A DNA stretch of 22,631 nt, from positions 1 to 22,631 of the IMG/VR virus record IMGVR_UViG_3300034198_023315; one strand, written 5' to 3'. The translations under genes and the position numbers were made by a program. The notes beneath the pieces are model-generated. The model was not told the origin of the DNA. It worked only from the letters and a program-made list of their open reading frames with translations, and did not search any database. Numbering within the stretch: the stretch's first letter is position 1; the number at the start of each line of letters is the position of its first letter. Source of the DNA: a virus. Of this stretch, positions 14,323 through 22,362 are shown one piece after another.

Positions 14323-17300
14323 TTAATAAACATTTGTACCAGAAGCTTGAACGCTGAAAACAGAAGCTTGATTGGTTAGATTGTATGATCCATTGAGCGC
14401 TGGAGTTCTTTCTCCGATATTATTTTCAGCGAATATTCTAAAATAATATGTGCCAGCACCAGTTGGTGTTATAAATGCTGGTATAGTGCCTATAGACCAA
14501 TCGAATCGACTTAAACCAGTTCTAAGTGTTGAAGGAGATATTGCATCAAATAAAAATGATTCTGGAGTTACAGTTGCACTTGTGAAATCAGAAAATGGTT
14601 TTATATATACATAATATAGATTATTACTTGCATTATTTGTTGGTGGTTGTATATTATACATTACGCTGTTAATTCCGCCTTGATTAGTAGTATAATGTGT
14701 TCCTGCTGGATTACTTAGATAAGAATTAGTAATAGGATCTCTAAATATTCCACTTAAAAATAAAGTAGGAGCAACTGGTGCAGCAGGTCTAAGTGGTACG
14801 TTAACTAAATCATTTACATTGTCAATATCTGCATATTTTTGATCATTATATTCAAGAGCGTTAACATTAAATATTTCTGGTTCTTTTTCTGTAATGGTTA
14901 ATACTCTATATTTTTTAGGTTTATTAAGAAATGATTCTAGGTAATATCCTGGATACAAGGCTCTGCCTTCATTGTTCATCTCAGACCTAGTATTAATTCC
15001 TGCTGTTGCATATCCAGAAGTATTTATATCTATATTCCAAACTGTGTTTTGCGGTAAACTATAACCGCTAACTATTAAACCGCTTGGAAAATTAAGTCTT
15101 ATATTATTAGAGTATATTCCAGATCCACTAGTTAAATAATTTTGTGGACTATTTATTTTAATAGATTGCAACTGACTTCTTCTAAAGAATGAACTATTTA
15201 ATCCTGTAACTCCAGAAGATGTAATATTAAAACCAGTAATATACAAGTCTCCAAGTTGTGTTCCAGGATTTAAATTATAAGTTGGAGTTAATATATTAAA
15301 TACAAATGAATTATTCATATTCGCACCAGTAATTGCGTATGTATTAGTAAAATTATATGGAGTATCTAATACTGCGTATCCACTAGTTAGCTCTAAAGTT
15401 CTTCCTGCGTAAGATTGATTTTTTCTATATTGATCATAAATTGAGATAACATCCCCTGGTCTTAAATAATTACCCTCTAGACCAACTTGAAAATCAACTA
15501 ATTCTGTTTCTGTGTTTTGAGTAGTTAAAAGCCATTTGCCAATTCTTTTTGCTTGACTACTGCTTGTGCAACCAAATGCAACAATTTCTGTTTCTCGTAT
15601 TCCATATTTTAATATTGAATTTTTGTCTTCTACGTATTCAATTGCTGGTTTAAAATTATCATTTTTATCATTAAATCTTACAGATGCTACTGTTTTTCTT
15701 GACTTTTTAGAAGCATCAGAATAATTGAATGTTCCTTCTATAACGCTACTATTATTAAAAAGATATATAGGCTCTTTTAATGAATCTTGAGATACAGTTA
15801 TTTGTCCAGCTGAATAATATACGATTGCTCTAAAAATGCTTGCCATATCGTTTAAAACTTTATAGGCTTCTTCTTTTGTATTAATATATAAATTACAAGT
15901 AAATCTAGGCTCCAAACCTCCAAGACCATCGGATACAAGTTCATCGCAATATTGACCAATTTCATATAAAGTCCATTTATCTGTTAAACTAGAATCAATA
16001 AATTTTCCTAATCCAAATCTATTGTTTATAATTAAATCATAAAAACACCAAGCTGGGTTATCAGTCCATGCAATTTTAAATTTTCCATTCCACGGACCAG
16101 TATAATTTCTAGCAACTGGATCATAATTTACTGGTATCTTAACTTTCAATAATCTTAATTTATATGTTCTCGTTGGAATATCATTAAAATATCTTGCATC
16201 AAATTTAGAATAAACTAAAGCAGTATCTGGATAAACAAAACGATCTGAATAAACTTCAGTTATACTATCTATTGATGTAGAGTTAAAAAGTCCACCGCCA
16301 GTGCTTTCTCTTGTTTTTTTAACAAGGTCTATAGCCCAACCAATTTGATTTGGAAAGATTTCAAACCAAGGAGTATTTTCTGCATAAGGTCTTAATGTTA
16401 TTTCATATGGAACTATTACTGGGCTATTAGCTATTTTTCCTTGGAGTTGAATAGTATCGATTGAATATCCTTCTCTTAAATAAGGTCTATATTTAGATGT
16501 ATCTAATAATATAAGACTATTATCTGAAAGAATTCTGTATATTGCAAATGTAAAAACTCCAATTTGCGGTTCAACATCTCCAGCGTTTGCTCCAGTTAGT
16601 ATTTGCTCATATAAACTGTTTATTTTTATATTTATTTTAAGTGATGAAACATCAGTGTTGTATACATAATAAGTTTTTGGTGTTAATATTTGAGTTCCAG
16701 TTAGTTGATAAAATCCATATAAAGTTTCATTTATACTTTTTGTTATTGAGGTTTGTAATGGTATTTTGTTTTGATCTACTTGTTTGCCAAAGTAATCTCT
16801 TCTTTCTTCATAAAGATTTAAATATGGATTATAAACTGTATGATCATTTGTTTTTTCGCCATATGTATATTTATAATTTACATATTGAAAATTATAAAAT
16901 CCTGCAAGATCTGTAATTGGAGTATCATTCCAAAATATTGATCTGGTTTCTGGATTACTGTAAGTTTGTTCATATGGTTGAAATCTAACACTAGTGTATC
17001 CTATATCTCCAATTGATTTTCCACTTAAATTTGGAATATATAATCCACTAACAAATCCTTCAATCGGACCCTCGCAAACTAAATCTAATACATTAATTTG
17101 ACCAATAGAAGTATATGCTCTTTGATCTTTGAATCTTTGAGTTAAACGTACTCCGTTAGTTTGTGGATCAGTTCCCGCTTCTACTGAGGCGACCGTACTC
17201 ACACCAAAAATAGTTTGTAAATCTGGCGCGCCAAAAGTATTCGCCCTAAAGAGTGCGCCATCTGCAGGGCTTCCATCTCTAGTACTAAATTTTTGAATAT

Positions 17301-17556
17301 TAGCCCCAGTCATTACAGCTAATACAGTATGCCTTGCAAGAAAACCACTTGGACCCCTACCATAAATATTTGGTGCGCCTGGATTAGAAGTCGGAACAGG
17401 TAACGCTGTACCACTAAAGCTTAAACATAAATTACCACCACCTACATCATCTTGAGCCGTGCTTTCTGGAAAATTATATCCACATACTCCTTGACCAACG
17501 TTTCCAGGAAATGCAAGGTACTGTAAACCATCTGCGTATTTATTTGGATTTCCCAT
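14323..17556 (-). CDS. J: Tail tip attachment protein, J-like (host specificity)
   Basis: This 1077-residue protein has the central tip layout of lambda gpJ: a segment near residue 155 with GQINVLDLVCEGPIEGF, and a core from Trp497 (WTDNPAWCFYDLIINNRFGLG). It then has a YKVLNDMASIFRAIVYYSAG stretch with the SQDS and beta-rich elements that follow it in this family. The C-terminal 150 residues (about 915-1070), with RPAAPVAP and YYFRIFAENNIGERT, resemble one FN3 domain. It follows the I-like gene with 4 bases between them, as in lambda. Its role is the central tip hub and receptor recognition. An N-terminal extension of about 150 residues, rich in Gly and Pro, precedes the conserved part. The start has no clear Shine-Dalgarno sequence. 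Confidence 0.9.
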   Translation of the reverse strand: MGNPNKYADGLQYLAFPGNVGQGVCGYNFPESTAQDDVGGGNLCLSFSGTALPVPTSNPGAPNIYGRGPSGFLARHTVLAVMTGANIQKFSTRDGSPADGALFRANTFGAPDLQTIFGVSTVASVEAGTDPQTNGVRLTQRFKDQRAYTSIGQINVLDLVCEGPIEGFVSGLYIPNLSGKSIGDIGYTSVRFQPYEQTYSNPETRSIFWNDTPITDLAGFYNFQYVNYKYTYGEKTNDHTVYNPYLNLYEERRDYFGKQVDQNKIPLQTSITKSINETLYGFYQLTGTQILTPKTYYVYNTDVSSLKINIKINSLYEQILTGANAGDVEPQIGVFTFAIYRILSDNSLILLDTSKYRPYLREGYSIDTIQLQGKIANSPVIVPYEITLRPYAENTPWFEIFPNQIGWAIDLVKKTRESTGGGLFNSTSIDSITEVYSDRFVYPDTALVYSKFDARYFNDIPTRTYKLRLLKVKIPVNYDPVARNYTGPWNGKFKIAWTDNPAWCFYDLIINNRFGLGKFIDSSLTDKWTLYEIGQYCDELVSDGLGGLEPRFTCNLYINTKEEAYKVLNDMASIFRAIVYYSAGQITVSQDSLKEPIYLFNNSSVIEGTFNYSDASKKSRKTVASVRFNDKNDNFKPAIEYVEDKNSILKYGIRETEIVAFGCTSSSQAKRIGKWLLTTQNTETELVDFQVGLEGNYLRPGDVISIYDQYRKNQSYAGRTLELTSGYAVLDTPYNFTNTYAITGANMNNSFVFNILTPTYNLNPGTQLGDLYITGFNITSSGVTGLNSSFFRRSQLQSIKINSPQNYLTSGSGIYSNNIRLNFPSGLIVSGYSLPQNTVWNIDINTSGYATAGINTRSEMNNEGRALYPGYYLESFLNKPKKYRVLTITEKEPEIFNVNALEYNDQKYADIDNVNDLVNVPLRPAAPVAPTLFLSGIFRDPITNSYLSNPAGTHYTTNQGGINSVMYNIQPPTNNASNNLYYVYIKPFSDFTSATVTPESFLFDAISPSTLRTGLSRFDWSIGTIPAFITPTGAGTYYFRIFAENNIGERTPALNGSYNLTNQASVFSVQASGTNVY

Positions 17557-17560
17557 AAAC

Positions 17561-18325
17561 TTAAAAAGCTAAAGCTTGTAAAGCTTCTTGACTTATTAAC
17601 TGACACCTAGAGTTAAATAAATACTGAGCATTTCCTGCATTATTAATTTGTAAAGTATTTGTATCAAAATTACCAGCATATGCTCTATAAACAATTTCAT
17701 AACTACTAAATACATTATTACCACCAACGATTAGCTCTCCATATCCTATTGGGACTGGACCACCTTCTCCTACGGTGTTTACTGGACCATTAAAAAGATA
17801 AGAGGTTGGTCCTCCAGCTTCACCCTGTCCATCTATTGGATTAGTTTGTTGAGCGGTAAAAGGAACAGATGGTGGGGGTTTTGATAATAATTCACTCGTT
17901 CCTGCTGCAATTAAAGCTAAACCAGCAAATCCAATAGCTACAGCTGGTAAAATAAATGGCGTAAATACAGCGACCGCTACCGCTGCAACAATTAGAGCTG
18001 CTCCTACGAATATTTTCCCAACTCCTCCAGAGCCTATAACAGAAGGGACAATATCTATTGTTTTTATTTTATCTTTAATATCTAAACAGAATTCAGAATT
18101 TTTTAATTCATTTATATCTTTAAACTCAGGAGATTCATCAAAAAAACTATTATTATCTGCTAAAATCTCATATTCATATTGATCTTTATTATATAATAAC
18201 CAATGTCTTAATTTTTTAGTATTTATATCTATAGCGTGCAAAGCTTCTGCCACAGAAGAAACATCTAATTCCCATGTTTCTCCCAAGTCTTCACCCAATT
18301 TACCATGCAAATTTACTGTTATCAT
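17561..18325 (-). CDS. I: Tail assembly protein, I-like
   Basis: This 254-residue protein matches the layout of lambda gpI. It has an N-terminal beta-grasp-like domain (residues 1-92, starting MITVNLHGKLGE), a long Gly/Ala/Val hydrophobic segment (about 103-145), and a conserved C-terminal block, SYLFNGPVNTVGEGGPVPIG, at 175-194, followed by YGELIVGG. The hydrophobic segment may interact with membrane or pack inside the tip. It sits between K-like and J-like genes as in lambda, and its ATG overlaps the K-like stop by four bases (ATGA), so translation is coupled. Confidence 0.88.
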   Translation of the reverse strand: MITVNLHGKLGEDLGETWELDVSSVAEALHAIDINTKKLRHWLLYNKDQYEYEILADNNSFFDESPEFKDINELKNSEFCLDIKDKIKTIDIVPSVIGSGGVGKIFVGAALIVAAVAVAVFTPFILPAVAIGFAGLALIAAGTSELLSKPPPSVPFTAQQTNPIDGQGEAGGPTSYLFNGPVNTVGEGGPVPIGYGELIVGGNNVFSSYEIVYRAYAGNFDTNTLQINNAGNAQYLFNSRCQLISQEALQALAF

Positions 18326-19047
18326 ATTTTTAACCTAAAGATTGAATCTGTATGCCTTTTATAAAAATTACAATAATTTTCGATTCTTGAGAAACCAAAC
18401 ATAGGTTGATGTAAAATTTTATCTTGTCCCATATACAATGCGAAATGTTTTGGTTTATGATCTCCAAAAGCATCTATTAAAAGTATATCGTGCAATTTAA
18501 GATCGCTTTTATTTTCTATAAGTTGGAAATTATTATTCTTATAAAATTTATATAATTCTGTTTTTATATCCATTTGTTCTAATGATTTTGAATAAAAATT
18601 ATTATCATACTTGAATTCTATAGACTTTTCTTTTTTATAAAATTCTTCAATTAATCTAAAACAATCATATTTTCCATGTTGATAGAATCTTCCAATATAT
18701 TCTTTTTTTATACTTATTGGTTCATGAATTTTAAATATTTTTTTATTTAAATTATACATTATAATTGGTAGACATAAATTTTCAGAGCAAGAAATATCTT
18801 GTTCAGAAAAATTTTCATTATCATTTATATGGCTATGATAAATATAAAGAATTTGATCTGAATATTTTTTTATTTTAATATAATCCAAAGAAGATATCAT
18901 AAAATTTTCTTTTTTATTTTTTGCAATATTTTCACATGGCATGCATATAAAATTATCATTTTTAAGTACTATAAATCCACAAATTTCTTCTGATGGATTT
19001 TTTGAACATTCTTTTATAATAAAATTTTTATTTTTTTTATCAATCAT
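18322..19047 (-). CDS. K: Tail tip hydrolase, K-like (JAB/MPN plus NlpC/P60)
   Basis: Two domains are visible in 241 residues. The N-terminal domain is a JAMM metallopeptidase-like fold: Glu21 in EEICGF, then His71-x-His73, seven residues, Ser81 and Asp84, which matches the HxHx7SxxD zinc motif exactly. The C-terminal domain is NlpC/P60-like, with catalytic Cys129 in YDCFRLIEEFY, His201 in KHFALYMG and His213 in the ILHQ segment. In lambda-type tails this protein belongs to the tip and is thought to act on cell wall during entry. Both active sites look complete. The gene starts 2 bases after the L-like stop and overlaps the I-like gene by ATGA. Confidence 0.9.
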   Translation of the reverse strand: MIDKKNKNFIIKECSKNPSEEICGFIVLKNDNFICMPCENIAKNKKENFMISSLDYIKIKKYSDQILYIYHSHINDNENFSEQDISCSENLCLPIIMYNLNKKIFKIHEPISIKKEYIGRFYQHGKYDCFRLIEEFYKKEKSIEFKYDNNFYSKSLEQMDIKTELYKFYKNNNFQLIENKSDLKLHDILLIDAFGDHKPKHFALYMGQDKILHQPMFGFSRIENYCNFYKRHTDSIFRLKI

Positions 19048-19049
19048 TT

Positions 19050-20435
19050 TTATGCTTGGGGTTGATTTGTTCCTGGAAATCCTCCGAATGGAAGAAATCC
19101 ATTTAAATAATTTTGATTCATATCTTTTGGAATTCCATGCGCTCTAATTCCAGTTGGATTTTCTGCTCCAGGTCTTCTTGGGAAATTAATTGGAACACCA
19201 TTTAAACCAGTTGCCCATAAACTTATTCTTTCGCCACTTCCAACCAAACTTACTATTCTATCTTTTGTTTGAGTCCAGTTCTCTCCATTTCTATCTGCTG
19301 GCCAAATAACTGGTCTAAAAGCTGGATTTTTTAACCATCTTAATCTACAAGCGTTTATATTTTTTGAACATGAATCAGCTGACCAGTAATTAGTATTTGG
19401 TGGAGCATTAAATGGATCAGATAAATGATTATTTAAACAAACATAATAAAATTTTAATCCTCTATTTTGTAAATAAATAAAATCTCCAGAAATATATGTT
19501 TGATTTTGAGACCATTGTCCAGAATTTCCAAGAGGGCCATTAGTTCCATAATTTGCTCCAGTTATTCTAAATATTGCTGAAAGATGTGCCCTACCTCCAG
19601 TAGGATTAAAAACGCTTCCAAAAAATAACTGATCATTTTCTGTAGCTACTGGTGGGGCAGTGTAAAGACCTCTTACTGTTATGGGAGAATTATCTATACC
19701 TGCATAAATTCCGCTGTGCAAATAAGTTAATCTGCTATTATATTCGTAACAGCATCCTTCTCCTCTATATTGAAATGGACATTTTTTAGCGTAAATTGTT
19801 CTTCCTGGTAATGTTAAATTTTCTATATCTAAAATTGTATTTAATTGATATTCAACTATATTCCTATTCTCAACCGTTTTTCTATCTACATAATAAATAT
19901 CTCTTGGTAGCTCTATTTCATATAATCCTTCATTTTTATTAAAAGGATTAATGTTATTAGAAAAATTTGCTTTATCGAGATATTTTAAAAATGTTTTAAT
20001 TCTACTAAATTTTGCACCAACAATATCTCCTAAACTTTGCATTTGCATTCTAATGTATCTGTAGAAAGAGTTAGAAGAATAATCTGGAGAAAGATTAGAT
20101 ATTGAAACTTTTGGAGTTGGTAGTGTTCCTGCAGAAGAATATTCAAAACCTTCTGAAAAAATTGGAAAAGGATAATAATAATTATTTTGCCATTTTAATG
20201 CTCCATATGGGTTATTTACGATTTTGAATAAATTATAATCATTATATATTCTAAATATTCCATTATTAATCGGTTGATCTCCATTATAATTAAAATTAAT
20301 AGTTGTAGGTGCTATTTCTGATAAATCAATTTCATATAAAATAACCTGTGTAGATGGTGTTAAAGAGCTAAGTTCGGTATTTAAAGATTGATTGCCACTT
20401 ACTATTAAATTATAAACTTCAGATGAGGTTGGCAT
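19050..20435 (-). CDS. L: Minor tail protein, L-like, with iron-sulfur cysteines and CBM-like insert
   Basis: This 461-residue protein has an N-terminal tube-like domain (about 30-210) followed by a Cys region: Cys219 (KKCPFQYRG), Cys228, Cys229, Cys356 (DSCSK) and Cys363 (ACRLRW). Lambda gpL binds an iron-sulfur cluster through four cysteines in its C-terminal domain, and the paired pattern here agrees with that. Between the two Cys pairs, residues about 308-351 form a CBM5/12-like module (W..NQTY..GDFI, then YYVCLNN and a terminal YW). The C-terminal end, LPFGGFPGT, is typical of the family. It lies between the M-like and K-like genes. It is longer than lambda gpL (about 230 residues), mostly because of the insert and the N- and C-terminal extensions. 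Confidence 0.87.
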   Translation of the reverse strand: MPTSSEVYNLIVSGNQSLNTELSSLTPSTQVILYEIDLSEIAPTTINFNYNGDQPINNGIFRIYNDYNLFKIVNNPYGALKWQNNYYYPFPIFSEGFEYSSAGTLPTPKVSISNLSPDYSSNSFYRYIRMQMQSLGDIVGAKFSRIKTFLKYLDKANFSNNINPFNKNEGLYEIELPRDIYYVDRKTVENRNIVEYQLNTILDIENLTLPGRTIYAKKCPFQYRGEGCCYEYNSRLTYLHSGIYAGIDNSPITVRGLYTAPPVATENDQLFFGSVFNPTGGRAHLSAIFRITGANYGTNGPLGNSGQWSQNQTYISGDFIYLQNRGLKFYYVCLNNHLSDPFNAPPNTNYWSADSCSKNINACRLRWLKNPAFRPVIWPADRNGENWTQTKDRIVSLVGSGERISLWATGLNGVPINFPRRPGAENPTGIRAHGIPKDMNQNYLNGFLPFGGFPGTNQPQA

Positions 20436-20439
20436 AATA

Positions 20440-20988
20440 TTAAACTGGTACTTCTATAAGATTTAAATCTATTTTATAGTTATTATATGACACATAGGAA
20501 GAACCCCATTCTGGAGCAATAAATCTAGTAGTTAAATTTGTTGATGATTTTGAATAAATCGTAGGCAAATTATATACAAAAGATTCTTGGCCATTTCTTT
20601 GTTGTAAAAAATGCAGAATTGAAACAGTTTCTTTTTCACTTCTATTGTCAAGAACTAATGAAAATTCTATTAAATTATTATTTATTCCATCATTAATTCT
20701 TTGTTCGTATCCATTTCCAAATTTATTTACTTTAATTCTTGGTTTAGTATTAATTTTTGCATCATAAGAAGGTTTCCACCAAAAATTAGGATATAATACG
20801 CTATTTAAAAGAATGTATCCATCCCAATCAAGTTGAAGATTCTCAGGAGTTACTGGATTATTCCCAGCCCCTGCATTAGAATCTATTATTGAATAATAGT
20901 ATTTTCCATCACTACCTAACACTATATCGTACTTGTTATAAGTACTCCCAGAATTCCAAGATGGAACTGTATCAAAAATACTAGCCAT
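20440..20988 (-). CDS. M: Minor tail protein, M-like, with N-terminal CBM-like module
   Basis: The C-terminal part of this 182-residue protein (about 67-182) carries the family signature of lambda gpM: PSYDAKI, KPRIKVNKFGNGYEQRINDG and FLQQRNGQESFVYNL. A short N-terminal module (about 8-57) has the Trp/Tyr spacing of a CBM5/12-type carbohydrate-binding fold (PSWNSGSTYNKYDIV, YYYSI, DW). The protein is expected to form a ring at the tail tip below the tube. It is the first gene of the minus-strand operon. AAGAGG and AAAGG stretches upstream of the ATG could serve as ribosome binding sites. Confidence 0.85.
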   Translation of the reverse strand: MASIFDTVPSWNSGSTYNKYDIVLGSDGKYYYSIIDSNAGAGNNPVTPENLQLDWDGYILLNSVLYPNFWWKPSYDAKINTKPRIKVNKFGNGYEQRINDGINNNLIEFSLVLDNRSEKETVSILHFLQQRNGQESFVYNLPTIYSKSSTNLTTRFIAPEWGSSYVSYNNYKIDLNLIEVPV

Positions 20989-21008
20989 ATACCTTTTACC
21001 TCTTATAT

Positions 21009-21015
21009 TTTACAC
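21009..21015 (-). promoter_or_regulatory. GTGTAAA motif upstream of the tip operon
   Basis: On the minus strand TAGTGTAAA lies 27 bases before the M-like start codon (20988), differing from the plus-strand motif only in its last base. It is the left half of the inverted repeat at 21011-21029. Confidence 0.4.
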
Positions 21016-21029
21016 TAAAAAGTAGTGTA
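21011..21029. repeat. Inverted repeat in the divergent gap (back-to-back promoter elements)
   Basis: TACACTA (21011-21017) and TAGTGTA (21023-21029) are perfect 7-base inverted arms around a 5-base spacer. Each arm is one copy of the GTGTAA motif facing outwards to its own gene. This explains the symmetry better than a transcript hairpin or operator, although an operator is possible. Confidence 0.6.
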
Positions 21030-21031
21030 AT
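21025..21031 (+). promoter_or_regulatory. GTGTAAT motif upstream of the second tube-like gene
   Basis: GTGTAAT is followed by only 8 bases before the ATG at 21040, and no Shine-Dalgarno sequence is present. The layout matches that at 700-713 almost exactly and suggests a leaderless transcript. Confidence 0.45.
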
Positions 21032-21039
21032 TATAATTA

Positions 21040-21846
21040 ATGTTTAATGTATATACTATAGAAAATCAGAACTTTTATCTAAATGATTCTTTGGTATCTG
21101 GAGTAAGAAGTTTTAATATTGGAGTTGATCTTAAAATAGCTCCTCAAATATCTATAAATGATTCAATTAACTATACAAAAGATGGTTTTCCAGTGGCTCA
21201 ATTTGATTTATCTTATATATTAAGTGATAGTGATAGATTTTTGCCTTATACTGGTGTTAATTCATTTTCTGGTAGAATTGAATATGGTGATAAATATGTA
21301 ACATTTACAAATGGATATTTAACTAACTATTCTTTCAATTATAAACTAGGAGAATATCCAACAGTTGATATAAGAGGAATTATTTTTAATTGGCCAGCTT
21401 CTGAAATATCTTTTATCTCAAAACCAGTAAATTTAAATACATTTAATGTTGGAGATCCGTGTTTTATAGATTCAAACCTAACGCTTTTCAACTCTAACCG
21501 AGTCCAATCTTTTGGAATTAATGTTGATGTAAATCGTATTGTTAATTACACTATTGGAAATTACTCACCAGATACTGTATATATTCAATATCCAATAAAA
21601 CAAGAAATTTCATTTAATAGTAGCGCAAGTAGTACTACGTTTGTATCGAATCTCCGTAATTTGCCAAATTCAGGGTACATTAGTCCTGATGTTGGGCAAT
21701 ACATATCAATAAAAAAATATCAGTCTAATATAAATTTAGCAACATTTGATTTACCTAATAATATACTTACTAATTTAAATTCTACATTTAGTAATGATAA
21801 TGAAGCTCAATATAATCAAACAAAAACGCTATACCTTCAACCATAA
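21040..21846 (+). CDS. Tail tube-like protein, paralogue of the major tube protein
   Basis: This 268-residue protein shows two segments matching the major tube protein at 3194. Residues 21-62 and 92-116 (SGVRSFNIGVDLK, QFDLSYILSDS, YLTNYS...YPTVDIRG) correspond to the first tube segment. Residues 154-193 (RVQSFGINVDVNR, YPIKQEISF) correspond to the second. It lacks the counterpart of tube residues 336-382. Unlike the tube gene it uses TTT for 17 of 19 Phe codons, so it is probably made in smaller amounts. Its place beside the tip operon suggests a minor ring that joins tube to tip, or a decoy or variant tube subunit. The function is inference. It is well preserved and has no internal stop. 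Confidence 0.65.
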   Translation: MFNVYTIENQNFYLNDSLVSGVRSFNIGVDLKIAPQISINDSINYTKDGFPVAQFDLSYILSDSDRFLPYTGVNSFSGRIEYGDKYVTFTNGYLTNYSFNYKLGEYPTVDIRGIIFNWPASEISFISKPVNLNTFNVGDPCFIDSNLTLFNSNRVQSFGINVDVNRIVNYTIGNYSPDTVYIQYPIKQEISFNSSASSTTFVSNLRNLPNSGYISPDVGQYISIKKYQSNINLATFDLPNNILTNLNSTFSNDNEAQYNQTKTLYLQP

Positions 21847-21873
21847 TTTTTAGATTTTTAATAATATATATAC

Positions 21874-21879
21874 TATAAT
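21874..21879 (+). promoter_or_regulatory. Possible TATAAT -10 element
   Basis: TATAAT lies 15 bases before the ATG at 21889 in a very AT-rich 42-base gap with no GTGTAAT motif. No convincing -35 element is present. In sequence this AT-rich the match may be accidental. Confidence 0.2.
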
Positions 21880-21888
21880 ATAATAAAT

Positions 21889-22362
21889 ATGACATTTCAA
21901 GAACTCCTCAATTCGCCAGTATTTTTTAATACTTTCATTAAGAATGATGTATTCTTTAATTCTCTTAAAGGTAAGTTTCCAGAAATTTTAGCTGATCTTA
22001 CTAGCTCTAGAGATAATCCAAATTGCTCTTGCAAGAATAGAGTAAAGGCTCATCTTCAAAGTAAAATTACTAGTGAAGAAGATTACTTTAATAATCTAAT
22101 AAATAACGAAGAAATAAAAAAATTATTAGAAGAAAAAGCAGAAGAAATTAAATCCTCTCAAGTACCAAGTGACCCAATGGAGAACCACTTTAAAATGATG
22201 CAAGAAAGCATGTTTAGAAATAGTGGCGGAAGAGTATTTGAGATTGGCAAATCTGAAGGGGATTGGAAAAATCTTGCTAAAAAATTAAGTGATGAAAAGA
22301 TTAGTTTTAAATCATTTTCTGTAGTTGAAAAAGAAGATAAACTAATTGTTTATTTTATTTAA
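21889..22362 (+). CDS. Hypothetical protein with CxC motif
   Basis: This 157-residue protein has an N-terminal helical part (residues 1-40) with several Phe residues, and Cys46 and Cys48 in the segment NPNCSCKNRV. A charged helical middle (about 60-105) and a short alpha/beta C-terminal part ending in a VEKEDKLIVYFI strand follow. I do not recognise a family. The cysteine pair is too small to define a metal site on its own. The stop codon abuts the next start directly, so the two genes are probably co-translated. No Shine-Dalgarno sequence is visible. Confidence 0.65.
   Translation: MTFQELLNSPVFFNTFIKNDVFFNSLKGKFPEILADLTSSRDNPNCSCKNRVKAHLQSKITSEEDYFNNLINNEEIKKLLEEKAEEIKSSQVPSDPMENHFKMMQESMFRNSGGRVFEIGKSEGDWKNLAKKLSDEKISFKSFSVVEKEDKLIVYFI

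Noticed and set aside
16641-16916. Plus-strand open frame of 91 codons opposite the J-like gene.
   Set aside because: Composition is Leu/Phe/His-rich as expected for the complement of a coding frame, with no ribosome binding site.
21545-21551. GTGTAAT on the minus strand inside the tube-like gene.
   Set aside because: It could start an antisense RNA or read-through into the tip operon, but nothing else supports it; background copies are expected.
21847-21873. Possible terminator after the tube-like gene.
   Set aside because: The gap is AT-rich with T-runs but has no stable G-C stem.
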